Shown here one piece after another: positions 50,858 to 60,833 of a stretch of 64,000 bases of DNA. Source of the stretch: Akkermansia muciniphila (GTDB lineage Bacteria; Verrucomicrobiota; Verrucomicrobiia; Verrucomicrobiales; Akkermansiaceae); assembly GCA_947624785.1 (NCBI GenBank), contig CANQLV010000007.1, positions 62,001-126,000 on the forward strand. Direction: 5' to 3'. The position numbers and the translations under genes are program-made. Numbering within the stretch: position 1 is the first letter of the stretch; every line of letters starts with the position of its first letter. The notes under the pieces were generated by a model. That model was not told where the DNA came from. It worked only from the letters and a program-made list of their open reading frames with translations, and made no database searches.

Positions 50858-53800
50858 TCACTTCCCCGCGGAAACGGCCAGCTTCTGGGGAATGCTTAAT
50901 CCGTAGGTCTCCGGCTTGTACATCAGCTCCGCCTTGGCGGACGGGGCGATGACGGAGCCGGACTTGGTCACCCGCGCCAGGTAGCGCGCCGTAAAGCGGC
51001 CTCCCGACCAGGAATCGGCGAAAAAGCGCACCCGGTCCTTCAGGAATTCCCGGTGGGAGACCCACCCGCTCCAGTAGAACCAGCGGTTTCCCGCGTCCGC
51101 CGTCTCGCTCTCCCGGCCTCCCGGTATCTGGGAAAGGAGAGCCGGATTGACGGCCTCAAAAGCGGAGGGCAGGTAATCCTCCATCACCACATACGTCAGC
51201 GGGTCAGCGGACTTGTCCACGTGCAGCGTAATCCTCACCAGGTCCCCCACGGCAAACTCCGCCGCAGGCGTCCACGTTCCTTCCGGGGAAAGCCTTTCAT
51301 AAACGCGGGAAACGGCAAAGCCCCTGTTGACGGCGGCTCCGTCCTGCTGCGTTTTGCCGCGCCCGCGGACCTCCGCCATGCCGTATACACGGGTTCCCGC
51401 TTCCGGCAGGCTGAGCACGGCCTGCTCCCCAACCGCCGTCAGGAACCGGGCAGGGGAAGACACGGAGCATATCCCGTCAAACGTCCGGCCGCCGCGGTCC
51501 ACGCGGAAGGCGGCGGAAAGGGGCGCCTCCTGCACTCCTTTCAGGTATTCCCCCAGCAGAATCACGTCCCAGCCGGAAGTCCAGGTGGAATAGGGGGCTC
51601 TTCCCCCGAAGGAGCCGGACGTCCTGTCCACGATCACGCGCTCCAGCCTTTCCCGGACGGCCTGGTCACCGGGAGCCCGCGCCATCTCCGCCAGAGCCAG
51701 CAGAAGGCGGCAGCGGGGCTGCTTCATTTCCTCCCCGGAAACATTCATCAGGCGCCGGGCCTGCGCCTTTGCCTCCGCGCGGGGAGAGAGGGCCGCCGCC
51801 AGGGCCAGGTACAGGCGGTCTTCCGCCTTCAATTCAGCGGCATGGTCCAGCAGGCGGTTGAGCAGGGACGCGGGCAGGAGCCCCGCCCTGGCCAGCACCC
51901 ATGCCCCCAGAAGCCCCTCCCGCGGCCGGGCGGACAGGGAACGCCCCAGATAGGCGTACAGCTTGTTAAGGTCATGTTCCGGAATGTAAATCCCCTGCTC
52001 CCGCGCCAGGGTCAGCACCAGCGCGGCATACGCGCAGTACTCGCTCACCTCCGTGCCTCCCTGCCAGTAGGCCAGGCCGCCGGAGGCAAGCTGGTTTTTC
52101 ATGATCTTGTAAACGCCGCTCCGGAGGGCCCTGGAACGGTCCTCCGGCGATTTTCCCTTGAAGCCGGGGAGATATTTGGCCAGGAGCGGTTCATAAATCC
52201 AGGGCAGCGTGGAGGAGGAAAGCTGTTCCAGGCAGCCGTACGGATAACGCAGCAGGTAATTCACGCTGCCGTCCGCATACAGCAGGGGGGACGTGCCCAG
52301 CGTCACCCGGATGGGGGTGCCTTTCAGGAAGGGAGCCGCCACCAGCCCCGGCAGATCCAGCGTCCGGCCGGAGGAAAGCGAGAAGCAGCGCAGCTCCCTC
52401 AGCTCCGGGAAAGGAGGCGCCACCTCAAGCGTGTGCTCCACGGAATCCTTCAGCAAGGAATAAACGCCGGAGGAATAAGGCGTGCCGCTGCCGTCTGCGG
52501 CGCGGATTTCCCAGGTCAGCCGGGCTTCCCCCGGCTGAGTAAACTTTACGTTGAACACCAGCGTTTTCGGCTGGTTCCCGTTTAAGGTCAGCGTCTGGAC
52601 GGGCTGGGGCACGGAAGCCGCAGCGGTGCCGGATTTCAGCGTGACCACCCACGGGCCCTTCCTGTCCCCCGTCTGGCTGACCGTCACCGGAACGTTCAGG
52701 GAATCACCCTCCGTTGCGGTGAAGGGGGGAGCGGGTTCCAGCATCACGGGCTTGTTCACCACATAGGCGCTTTCCCCGGTTCCGAAATCGGCAGCTCCCG
52801 CCAGGGCGACCGCCATCACCCGGTAGCGGGTCAGCGTATCCGGATTCCTGTACTCGGCCTTGAAACGGCCCTCCCCGTCCGTACGGAGGGAGGCCAGCCA
52901 CACGGCGCACGGGTTGAAATTCTTCCTTAAATCCAGGTTCTCCGGCGCTTTGCGGGAACCGTCGGAAGCATCTCCGCCGCCGATGAAAACGCCCTTGTTG
53001 TCCGTGGAGCGGGCGCCCCAGTCTTCATCCAGAATTTGTTCCAGCGTGGTCCACGTGCCCACGGACAAGGGGCGGTCCGCATAGAAATACCGGATGGGCC
53101 GGGGTGTTTTGTAGCCGATGACCTGGAGGGTGCCTTCATCCTCCGCAAACAGGCATACCTCCGCATTCCGCACCGGCCTGCCGGAATAATCCGTCACCAC
53201 GCCGCTGACCACGGCGGGGGAACCGGGCCGGGACATCCCGGCGGGGGGAGACACCTTCACAGTCAGGGTGTGCCGGACCGGCTGCACCTTCAGCGCGGCA
53301 TATCCCAGCTTCAACTGGGGATTGCGGGCCTTGCGGCCGCTCAGGTCCGCCCCCTTCACCAGGAAAACGGAGACATACACGTTCGGCGCGTCCGCCTCTT
53401 CCAGCGGCACCTCAATCACAGGATTGTCCAGCGTCAGCTTTCTGGCAAAGCTCCGGAGTACCTTTTCCCGCTCCACCGTCACCATCACTTCCCCCTCAAT
53501 GGGCGTCTGGACCAAGAGACGGGCCGTCTCTCCCGGCTTGTACAACTGCTTGTCAGGGATGATCTTCACCTTCAGGCCGTCATGGTACTCCCACGGGGAA
53601 ACATCGCTGCCGTAAACCCAGTACTTCACGGCAGTGCGGAATTCTCGCCCTTCCGCGTCCCTGCCGGAAAAAGCCACCTCGTAAATGCCGTCCTGCGGGG
53701 TGGGAACGGAGACGGCCTTTCCTCCCGTACGGATATCCGCGGAATCCGCCGGGGCAAGCGTCAGGGCCTTTTCCAGCACCGTGCTCCTTACCTCGTCATT

Positions 53801-56800
53801 GCGCACGGTGGTGGAATCCCCGCTCTCATAGCGCGCGGGCCGGAAGGCGGTGCGCGTCACGGTCATGTTGAGATCAAGGCCGCTGCCCGCATAGGGCTTG
53901 CCGTCCAGCCCCAGGGCAATCAGGCGCAAATCCAGGGGCGTCCCCTGGCGGCAGATGGAAGAACTGTTCTTCACGCCCACAAACACGGAAGCCGGATTCC
54001 AGACGGCGCTTCGGGAAGCCTTGATCAACTGCTCATTCCCGTTTGCCACGGAAGCCTGGAGTGACAGCCGCCTGACCCGCGGGAAGGACTGGCCGTCCAG
54101 GGAAAATTCCACGGTATTCCTGCCTTCCCTGTCCAGCACGGAGGACTGCTGCTTCATATGGGAGGAGGAACCGCCGCCTGAATAACCGTAATAGGCCTCC
54201 CAGTAGCCTCCATCGTCCTCCCGGTAATCCCCGAAACGGTAATCCCTGTATCCGGCGGGATAAAAGTTGGAGGGAGCACTGCGCAGGGACCAGTTCACCT
54301 TGCCGCCGGAAACAGGCGTGCCGGTGAAATTCGTGGCCTTCACGTCCGCCTTCAGGAGGGGAGCGCCGGGCTTCAATTCATGAATCTTCTCCTCCACTTC
54401 AAACTCGTTCCGCTTGAACTCGGCTACCTCCACCTCATACCGGAACTCCCGGTTATTCTTGTCAAACTCCTTCCGGTAATACTTCTTGTAATCGTATTCG
54501 TCGGAGGAATCATCCTCCGTCCCTTCCTTTTCCTCTTCCGCGGAATCCCCTTTCAGCCGCAGGCTGGCGAGGACGCTGTAGGTTCCCGTCTCTTCCCCGG
54601 GAAACGTGAAATCCAGGTCAAAGGTGCCCGTATCGGACAACTTCGCCTGCTTGACGGCTACTTCCCGGTCCCGTCCGTCCCTGACCGTCAGCTTGACCTC
54701 CTCCACGGGAGCGAGGCTGAGCCGGTTGTCCAGCAGGGAGCGCACGATTCCCTTCAAATGCATGGTCTCCGCCGGGCGGTACAGGTTCCTGTCAGAAAAC
54801 ATGAACACCCTGGTTTCCGCGGTAGTGGCGGGATTCAGCCCCAGGGCCTCCCATTCATAGGGCAGCGTCTTCACGCCAAAGGACCACATTCTCACCTGCC
54901 CCGGCCAATCCTCCAGGGGGCTCAGGTAACTGTCCGCCCCGCACAGGACGCGCACGTAGGCGGCCTTTCCGTTCATCCCGGCCATGGGTAAAATGACGGA
55001 ACCGCGCTCCACGGGAACGGAAGCCAGAACGGAGCCGTTCGCATCCAGCAATTGGACCCGCGCTTTTTCCACCGCTTTTCCGGAGGAAAGGGAATACACG
55101 TACGCAAACATGTTGTCCGCCGTCTTTTTATGCAGAACGCCCAGATCCGTCACCTGCACGACGGACTGCGCAGCGTAGGATGCCTCCTTTCCGTCGAAAT
55201 TCCTTCTGCCTCCGTTTTCCGACGGCACGCCAAACAGCCTGTACGCCTCCAGCACCGGATCACTGACACGGCCTTCCACCTCAATAAAATACATGCCCGG
55301 CTCCACGGCTCCGCCAAACAGGCCGTCCAGGCTGATGGCCGCCTCCGTTTTGCCGCGCACGTCCAGCGTCAGCGCGCCCGTCTTATCCGCCGCAAGAAGC
55401 TCCGCAGGCAGAAAATGCCTTTGGTCGCGGTCCGTCACGGTACGGGAAAGGGGCGCGGACTGGTCCCGTTCATAAATCTTCCGGTAGGCCGCCAGCGTCT
55501 GGTGCCGGTGGCCGTCTCTGATCCGGTAGCCGCGCACCGTCAAATCCTTTAAATTGCTCACGGAGGCTTTCAACTTGCGGGAACCGGCGTACATGACGCC
55601 GTTGTTGCCCGCGTCCAGGTACAGGGAGGGAGCCTCCGGCCTCACCTCCACGGAATCTTCCGCATTCTTCCGGGACAATTCCTGGCCGTCCACGGAACGG
55701 ACGCCCTTCAGCTTCCACTTCAGTTTAAACACGGCGGCCTCTCCCCTCACCAGGAAAGGCAGGGAGGAATACCACTGTGGGCGGATGTGCTTCATCTCCG
55801 CCAGCCGTTCCCTGTCCAGGCGGATCACTACTTTCCGGGCAGCCTCACCTTTCGCTCCATCAAGAAACGCGGTAAAGCCGCCCTCCTGTTCATCGTAGGC
55901 CATCGGCTTCCCGTAGCCTTCTACGAAAAATTCCACGTGGTCCCGGCAGAATTGTTCCAAATCCTCAATCCGTACGGGGAGAGTCCATTCAAAGGTAAAA
56001 CGCCCCTCGTCGTCGGAAAACGCATGGTAATAGCCGGAGGCGGAAAAACGGGGCACGGCCCCCAGTTTGATTTCTTCCCATCCGGTTTTCCACTCTCCTC
56101 CACGGGAGGACAGGAAGGAAGAGTCCAAGCTGACCAGGCAATAATTCCTGCCATACCGGAACATCCCTTTCGGCTGAACGACATATACGCCGGGAACAAC
56201 CATGCCGTCCGGACGGCCTCTGAACCTTCCCTCCCCCGCAATATTTCTTACACGGTAGGATTTGGCGTCTCCCACCTCCTTCAACGTGGCAGGCCTTAGC
56301 CGGAACCCCGCATCGGTCCCCCCGGCTCCCGCCTTGAGCCGCTTCATAAAACCTGCGGACTTCAACTGCTCTTCATCCGAAACGCCGGCAAAACGGAGGT
56401 TCTTTTCCAATGCCTCCTTCCATGAGCAATATCCTGGAAGCATCAGGAATCCCTTGCCGTCGCGATACAAGCCGTTCGCAGAATTGCCCGTGTCCGGAAC
56501 AGCGTCGGGAATCACCAGGAAAAAACTCTCCCACGGGTAAACTTCACTGCCCTGCCAGCCCCTGTCCATGGAAGACAGGAAGAAATTCCAGGTCAGCCGC
56601 CCCGTCAGGCGCAGCGGAACGGACGGCACCGGGGAACCGTCCAGAAAACGGGTTTTCTCCGCCGGTTTCCATAGATAGGCGGACCGGAAGGGAACCTCCT
56701 CCAGCGGAACACACTCCAGTACGTTGGGAGTAATCCATTTGGAAGAAAACTTCAAGGAAGGGGGAACGATCATCAGCTTCGCGCCTTCCGGCATGGCCGT

Positions 56801-57049
56801 CCCTGCGCCCTTGCCCAGCGCCAGTTCCAACGGTTTCTCCTCCGGGGAAAAGGACATCAGTTCCGGATCAGCCGGTTTTCCCACCTCGGAAGCGGGCACC
56901 ACGGCCTTGTCAAACACCAGTTGAAACGGCTTCCCTTTTTCCAGATGGGACGGAGAGGAAGACGGATAGCGCACCGTAGTGTCGGCAAGGGATGGACAAA
57001 TACTGCAAATTCCTAAGAAGCAGCCAATAACAAAAGAACAGGATTTCAT
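50858..57049 (-). CDS. Bacterial alpha-2-macroglobulin with thioester motif
   Basis: A giant protein of 2063 residues. A signal peptide (ICPSLA|DT) without a lipobox suggests a soluble or loosely bound periplasmic protein, unlike the lipoprotein YfhM of E. coli. Macroglobulin-like beta domains fill the N-terminal 1500 residues, including an acidic Glu/Asp/Lys/Tyr-rich insertion near 840-875. The thioester motif CLEQ is intact at Cys1606 (YGCLEQLSSSTLPW), followed by the alpha/alpha toroid and a receptor-like C-terminal domain. It should trap attacking proteases covalently. It heads a two-gene unit with PBP1C; in a mucus dweller it may guard against host or competitor proteases. Confidence 0.93.
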   Translation of the reverse strand: MKSCSFVIGCFLGICSICPSLADTTVRYPSSSPSHLEKGKPFQLVFDKAVVPASEVGKPADPELMSFSPEEKPLELALGKGAGTAMPEGAKLMIVPPSLKFSSKWITPNVLECVPLEEVPFRSAYLWKPAEKTRFLDGSPVPSVPLRLTGRLTWNFFLSSMDRGWQGSEVYPWESFFLVIPDAVPDTGNSANGLYRDGKGFLMLPGYCSWKEALEKNLRFAGVSDEEQLKSAGFMKRLKAGAGGTDAGFRLRPATLKEVGDAKSYRVRNIAGEGRFRGRPDGMVVPGVYVVQPKGMFRYGRNYCLVSLDSSFLSSRGGEWKTGWEEIKLGAVPRFSASGYYHAFSDDEGRFTFEWTLPVRIEDLEQFCRDHVEFFVEGYGKPMAYDEQEGGFTAFLDGAKGEAARKVVIRLDRERLAEMKHIRPQWYSSLPFLVRGEAAVFKLKWKLKGVRSVDGQELSRKNAEDSVEVRPEAPSLYLDAGNNGVMYAGSRKLKASVSNLKDLTVRGYRIRDGHRHQTLAAYRKIYERDQSAPLSRTVTDRDQRHFLPAELLAADKTGALTLDVRGKTEAAISLDGLFGGAVEPGMYFIEVEGRVSDPVLEAYRLFGVPSENGGRRNFDGKEASYAAQSVVQVTDLGVLHKKTADNMFAYVYSLSSGKAVEKARVQLLDANGSVLASVPVERGSVILPMAGMNGKAAYVRVLCGADSYLSPLEDWPGQVRMWSFGVKTLPYEWEALGLNPATTAETRVFMFSDRNLYRPAETMHLKGIVRSLLDNRLSLAPVEEVKLTVRDGRDREVAVKQAKLSDTGTFDLDFTFPGEETGTYSVLASLRLKGDSAEEEKEGTEDDSSDEYDYKKYYRKEFDKNNREFRYEVEVAEFKRNEFEVEEKIHELKPGAPLLKADVKATNFTGTPVSGGKVNWSLRSAPSNFYPAGYRDYRFGDYREDDGGYWEAYYGYSGGGSSSHMKQQSSVLDREGRNTVEFSLDGQSFPRVRRLSLQASVANGNEQLIKASRSAVWNPASVFVGVKNSSSICRQGTPLDLRLIALGLDGKPYAGSGLDLNMTVTRTAFRPARYESGDSTTVRNDEVRSTVLEKALTLAPADSADIRTGGKAVSVPTPQDGIYEVAFSGRDAEGREFRTAVKYWVYGSDVSPWEYHDGLKVKIIPDKQLYKPGETARLLVQTPIEGEVMVTVEREKVLRSFARKLTLDNPVIEVPLEEADAPNVYVSVFLVKGADLSGRKARNPQLKLGYAALKVQPVRHTLTVKVSPPAGMSRPGSPAVVSGVVTDYSGRPVRNAEVCLFAEDEGTLQVIGYKTPRPIRYFYADRPLSVGTWTTLEQILDEDWGARSTDNKGVFIGGGDASDGSRKAPENLDLRKNFNPCAVWLASLRTDGEGRFKAEYRNPDTLTRYRVMAVALAGAADFGTGESAYVVNKPVMLEPAPPFTATEGDSLNVPVTVSQTGDRKGPWVVTLKSGTAAASVPQPVQTLTLNGNQPKTLVFNVKFTQPGEARLTWEIRAADGSGTPYSSGVYSLLKDSVEHTLEVAPPFPELRELRCFSLSSGRTLDLPGLVAAPFLKGTPIRVTLGTSPLLYADGSVNYLLRYPYGCLEQLSSSTLPWIYEPLLAKYLPGFKGKSPEDRSRALRSGVYKIMKNQLASGGLAYWQGGTEVSEYCAYAALVLTLAREQGIYIPEHDLNKLYAYLGRSLSARPREGLLGAWVLARAGLLPASLLNRLLDHAAELKAEDRLYLALAAALSPRAEAKAQARRLMNVSGEEMKQPRCRLLLALAEMARAPGDQAVRERLERVIVDRTSGSFGGRAPYSTWTSGWDVILLGEYLKGVQEAPLSAAFRVDRGGRTFDGICSVSSPARFLTAVGEQAVLSLPEAGTRVYGMAEVRGRGKTQQDGAAVNRGFAVSRVYERLSPEGTWTPAAEFAVGDLVRITLHVDKSADPLTYVVMEDYLPSAFEAVNPALLSQIPGGRESETADAGNRWFYWSGWVSHREFLKDRVRFFADSWSGGRFTARYLARVTKSGSVIAPSAKAELMYKPETYGLSIPQKLAVSAGK

Positions 57050-57423
57050 GGCAGGGGGGCAATTCTATGTACCCATCTTCTCCCCCTTTTAAGTCTTCAA
57101 CACAAGCAGAAAATCCGCAAGCGGCAAAAAATGAAGCGGAAACGCGTATGGGCTTATTGAACTTCTTCCGTTCCGGACAGGGAAGGGGCGGAAACATATC
57201 CATGCGGACTTGACATAAAACGCTGGCATTCTCAATGTAATTTGAATGAAGAACAGAAATTCCGTTCCCTGTTTCAGTTCACTGCCCGCATTCGGGAATC
57301 CGGCTCCTCTCAACAAAAAACAGGAATTACCCCGCTTAAAATGAAGCAGGGGCATTTAACTCCATCTGCCGCCGCGGAAATGGTCCGCACCTCAAGTCTT
57401 CAAGGTGATACGGATTTGCGCGA
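57050..57423 (+). promoter_or_regulatory. Divergent intergenic region upstream of alpha-2-macroglobulin and a small membrane protein
   Basis: About 370 bp between divergent genes. On the plus strand a perfect TTGACA (57210-57215) is followed by AATGTA after 18 bases, a plausible promoter for the rightward gene 200 bp on. A TTG-started frame of 61 codons (57242-57427) overlaps the next start by ATGA but has no recognisable content. No clear promoter for the leftward gene was found. Confidence 0.4.
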
Positions 57424-57861
57424 ATGACGCAGCAGGAAATTCTTACAGCCATGCAATTTTTAAAAAGATATAAACTGCCGCTTTCCGTGCTGATTCTGGC
57501 CGCCGGACTCTATTTTCTTTCCATTCCCGTCCTCCTCTGGAGATCCAACAGAGATCTGGACCTCGCGAAAAACCATCAGGAAACATTTTTTAACGTGTCC
57601 ACGCTGGAATTCTCTGATGGAACAGCCGCATACGGCATCGGGTTTGACAGCCATTACGGCATCCTTCATCCTCTGAGCGGAACCCTTGTTCTCCTGGACG
57701 GCAGCGGGACAAAACGCCGCATGAAAGGCGCCCATGTATGCGGCGGAAACGGCCTGGGGATGCTCATGGACGTATACGAGATAGTTCAGGAAGAGGACAA
57801 GCTTCCCGGCACCAATTCCTCCTTCCTTGAATTTCTGCATCGGCAGGGGTTCAAGGAATAA
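57424..57861 (+). CDS. Small membrane-anchored protein, unknown function
   Basis: A 145-residue protein with one N-terminal transmembrane helix (about residues 16-38, LPLSVLILAAGLYFLSIPVLLW) and a soluble domain of about 100 residues outside the membrane. The soluble part contains FSDGTAAYGIGFDSHYGILHPLSGTLVLLDG, likely beta-rich. No family is recognised. It stands alone, convergent with the adenosyltransferase gene. The GC content and codon use match the surrounding genome, so it appears to be a genuine resident gene. Confidence 0.65.
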   Translation: MTQQEILTAMQFLKRYKLPLSVLILAAGLYFLSIPVLLWRSNRDLDLAKNHQETFFNVSTLEFSDGTAAYGIGFDSHYGILHPLSGTLVLLDGSGTKRRMKGAHVCGGNGLGMLMDVYEIVQEEDKLPGTNSSFLEFLHRQGFKE

Positions 57862-57942
57862 AAGCTTCCGGGCTGCTCCGCAAACGCCCTTTTTCAATCT
57901 TCCGCTCCCCCCCGCAAAAGAGGATGGCGGTAAACGGCCTGT

Positions 57943-58500
57943 TCAAGCTTCCGCCTTTTCCCCGGCGTCCAGAGCCTCAAAACGGGCCAGAACCCAGCAG
58001 AGATCGGAAAGGCGGTTCAGGAACAGGGCCGTGTTCACGTTGCTCAGGGCGTTGTCCAGCCTCAGCGCCACCACCCGGCGTTCCGCACGGCGGCAGACGG
58101 AACGGGCCAAATCAAGCTGGGCCGCTCCCAGGGAGCCCTCCTTGCCGGGACGGGCCCACCCCTTGAAGCGGATGTCGCATTCCTTCTCCAGCAAATGGGC
58201 CTGTTCCTCCAGCCATGCCACGTCCTCCGCCGTAATGCGGGCATAACCCTTGGCGTCGTACTTGGGCAAATCCTCCTCCAGCGTAGCCAGTTCCCCCATG
58301 GCCCCCACCAGGCGCGCCTGAACGCCGTCCAGCATTTCCACCGTGCGGGGACTCACTCCGGAATGGCGCACTACGCCAATCAGGGAATTCAATTCATCCA
58401 CCGTTCCATAAGCCTCAATGCGCGGGGCCGTCTTGGGGATCCGTTTGCCGAACATCAGGTCCGTTTCTCCGCTGTCTCCACGCTTGGTGATCACGCTCAT
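57943..58500 (-). CDS. Cob(I)alamin adenosyltransferase, PduO type
   Basis: A 185-residue ATP:corrinoid adenosyltransferase. TKRGDSGETDLMFGKRIPK is the N-terminal ATP-binding block, YGTVDELNSLIG follows, and RAERRVVAL plus LNRLSDLCWVLARFEA form the C-terminal signature with the catalytic Arg. It makes adenosylcobalamin, needed for example by methylmalonyl-CoA mutase in propionate formation. The ATG at 58500 (MSVITKRGDSGET) fits the family; the longer frame to 58572 does not. No cobalamin riboswitch is visible in the 245 bp upstream. Confidence 0.94.
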   Translation of the reverse strand: MSVITKRGDSGETDLMFGKRIPKTAPRIEAYGTVDELNSLIGVVRHSGVSPRTVEMLDGVQARLVGAMGELATLEEDLPKYDAKGYARITAEDVAWLEEQAHLLEKECDIRFKGWARPGKEGSLGAAQLDLARSVCRRAERRVVALRLDNALSNVNTALFLNRLSDLCWVLARFEALDAGEKAEA

Positions 58501-58745
58501 ACCCCGTACCCTACCATGCCTGCGCGGCCCTGCACGCAAAAAAGAAGGCATCCCACCTCGCCAACGGCGCAAATCCTATGTTCCTGACAGCCGTATATCC
58601 GCAGCCCCTGTTCCCAGTACCCAGCCACCCGGGGATTTTTATCCATTGCGGTTAAAATATCTTGTGCCATTCCTTTCCAGGGCGGAAACTGCGCCATGAC
58701 ACGTCAACCGTTTGAAACTTTTCCCGATGGCTGTACAACCCCTGT

Positions 58746-59978
58746 ATGACCCGGACCAGAGATGAATTGGCGGCGGAAACCGCACCGCCCGTCAAAGTGC
58801 CTCTCTGGACGAAGGATTACATCCTGGCCTGCTGCGCCAACCTGATGATGGGACTGGCCTTTTTTGAACTGGTGCCGGTCCTTCCGCTGTACCTGACGGG
58901 CAATTTGCAGGTTTCCTCCGGCTGGCTGGGCTGGATCATGTCCATTTACGTGCTGGCCGCCATTCTTTCCCGCCCCTGGTTCGCGCACCGGGTGGATACC
59001 GGGGACCGCAAGAAGATTTACATCACGGTTTACATCCTGCTGGCGCTTTCCTTCTCAGGATATGCCGTAGCCGCCACCGCCCTGGCGTTTTTCCTGACGC
59101 GCTTCGTGCAGGGCCTGATCTGGGGAGGCATGACCACCTCCGGCCCGACGATGGCCGTGGACATTATCCCTCCTTCCCGCCGCGGAGAAGGCCTGGGCTT
59201 TTTCGGCATGACGATGACATTGGGCATGTGCCTGGGCCCCGTCATCGGCCTCCAGGTATACCAGCAGTACGGCTTTTACGTGATTACGTGGAGCTCCCTG
59301 GTCCTGTGCCTGGCCGGGGCGGGCATCGCCTCCCTTATCCGCGCGCCCAAACGCCCTGTCCATGAACCCGTGCAGGAAACGCCCAAAAAGGTGCTGGACC
59401 GCCTGGTGCTGCGCGTAGGCATTCCGCTGGCGGTGAACGTCATGATCGCCTCCTTCTCCTACGGTGTGGTGGCCGTCTATTCCGCCCTGTATGGAAAAAT
59501 GTACGGGTTCAAGTACGCCGGGCTGTTTTATGCGCTGATGGGGCTCGGCATGCTGGTTTCCCGGTTCATGGTGGGCAGGCAGATCGACCGCGGACGCGTG
59601 GCGGAACTTTCCGTCATCTCCCTGGGAATTCTGACCGTCAGCTTCGGCGCGCTGGCGTTCGCGCCCCTGGAATGGGTTTACTATATCTCCGCCATTTTCA
59701 TCGGCTTCGGCTTCGGCATCTTCATCCCCACCTTCCAGACCATGAAGCTGAACATGGCGGACCGCGGACACCGGGGAGCCGTCAATTCCACGTTTTTCAC
59801 CGCCTTTGACATCGGGGTGGGCACGGGCATGTTCTTCGGAGGCAAGATTTACGCTTACCTGAACCTGAACTGGGCCTTCGGCGCGGGGGCACTGCTGAAT
59901 CTGCTGGCGATCGTTTACTTCTACCGCATCTCCCTGGACCATTACCGGAAGAACAAGCTGGGCGTGGATTCCGATTGA
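58746..59978 (+). CDS. Major facilitator superfamily transporter
   Basis: A 410-residue 12-helix transporter. The loop between helices 2 and 3 reads RPWFAHRVDTGDRKKIY, the MFS signature position, and helix 4-5 has FFLTRFVQGLIWGGMTTSGPTMAVDIIPPSRRGEGLGFFG, typical of drug/sugar efflux-type MFS proteins. The substrate is unknown. It has 245 bp of its own upstream DNA and is convergent with the truncated LysR gene, 13 bp between the stops. An efflux or export role is the default guess. Confidence 0.88.
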   Translation: MTRTRDELAAETAPPVKVPLWTKDYILACCANLMMGLAFFELVPVLPLYLTGNLQVSSGWLGWIMSIYVLAAILSRPWFAHRVDTGDRKKIYITVYILLALSFSGYAVAATALAFFLTRFVQGLIWGGMTTSGPTMAVDIIPPSRRGEGLGFFGMTMTLGMCLGPVIGLQVYQQYGFYVITWSSLVLCLAGAGIASLIRAPKRPVHEPVQETPKKVLDRLVLRVGIPLAVNVMIASFSYGVVAVYSALYGKMYGFKYAGLFYALMGLGMLVSRFMVGRQIDRGRVAELSVISLGILTVSFGALAFAPLEWVYYISAIFIGFGFGIFIPTFQTMKLNMADRGHRGAVNSTFFTAFDIGVGTGMFFGGKIYAYLNLNWAFGAGALLNLLAIVYFYRISLDHYRKNKLGVDSD

Positions 59979-59991
59979 TTTCCCCGCGCCG

Positions 59992-60816
59992 TCATTGTTG
60001 CGGAAGGGAAAAAACGTCAATCACGCGCCGGGCGGCAGGCCGTACGCGAAGCAGGCGCGGATTCCATGCCAGCGAAATACTGCGTGAAAGCCTGTCCAGC
60101 GCGGGACGGGTGACCTTGACGAATCCCCCGCCCAGCTCCGCCTCCGCCATGCAGGGGAGAATGGCCATGAACGCCCCGCTTTTCAACATGCGCGCCGCAA
60201 AGGGGAAGGACTGCGTTTCACACTGCACCCGCAGCCTGACGCCGAATTCCGCGCAATTCCGTTTCAGGGAGGCGTGAAAGCCGGAACCGCTCCCCAGCGT
60301 AGCCAGGGGGAACATGTCCAGCAGGCGGGAAAAATCATCTTCCCTGCCCTGCACCTTTTTTCCGGCCAGGGCCGCGGGCACGTACAGCGCGTAATCCATG
60401 GAGCAGATGGCCCGGCTTTCCAGCCCTTCTGCCGCCAGCGCGCTGGTGCGCACGATGCCGAAGTCCACATCCATGTTCTGAAGCTTGAGGGGAATCTCAC
60501 TGTTGCGGAGGTTTTCCAGCGCAAAGAGCCACGGCAGGCCCCGCTGCTGGATGTTCGCCAGCACGGGAGCAACCACCCACGCGTGCAGGCTGTCCCCGGC
60601 TCCGATAGTGAACCGGTAGGGCAGCTTGCGGCTCCGGCTCTTGAAATCATCCAGCAGGCACAGGCTTTCACTGTCCAGCCGCACCAGTTCCCAGCCGGGC
60701 CTGGTCAGCGCCAGCACTTTCCCGCGGCGGTTCGCCAGTTCCACGCCAAAGAATTCCTCCAGCTCCTTGATCTGGCGGGAATACAGGCTCTGCCGCGCGC
60801 TGTCCCCGCCCTTCAA
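59992..60816 (-). pseudogene. LysR-family regulator lacking the N-terminal part of its DNA-binding domain
   Basis: The frame opens inside the helix-turn-helix: SLYSRQIKELEEFFGVEL corresponds to the recognition-helix region, so about 20-25 N-terminal residues are missing. The remaining 274 residues include the linker and a co-inducer-binding domain to the natural end. The only start is a TTG at 60816, and a stop codon lies five codons farther upstream. Just 17 bp away the rtcB gene begins in the opposite direction, so a rearrangement or deletion at about 60820-60830 probably removed the 5' end. DNA binding is likely lost. A genuine short form with a sensor-only role is less likely. Confidence 0.75.
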
Positions 60817-60833
60817 CCAAAAGAAAAAACATC

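Noticed and set aside
57242..57427. 61-codon frame overlapping the small membrane protein by ATGA
   Set aside because: Starts at TTG without a ribosome site, has no recognisable features and could overlap by chance; left open at low likelihood.
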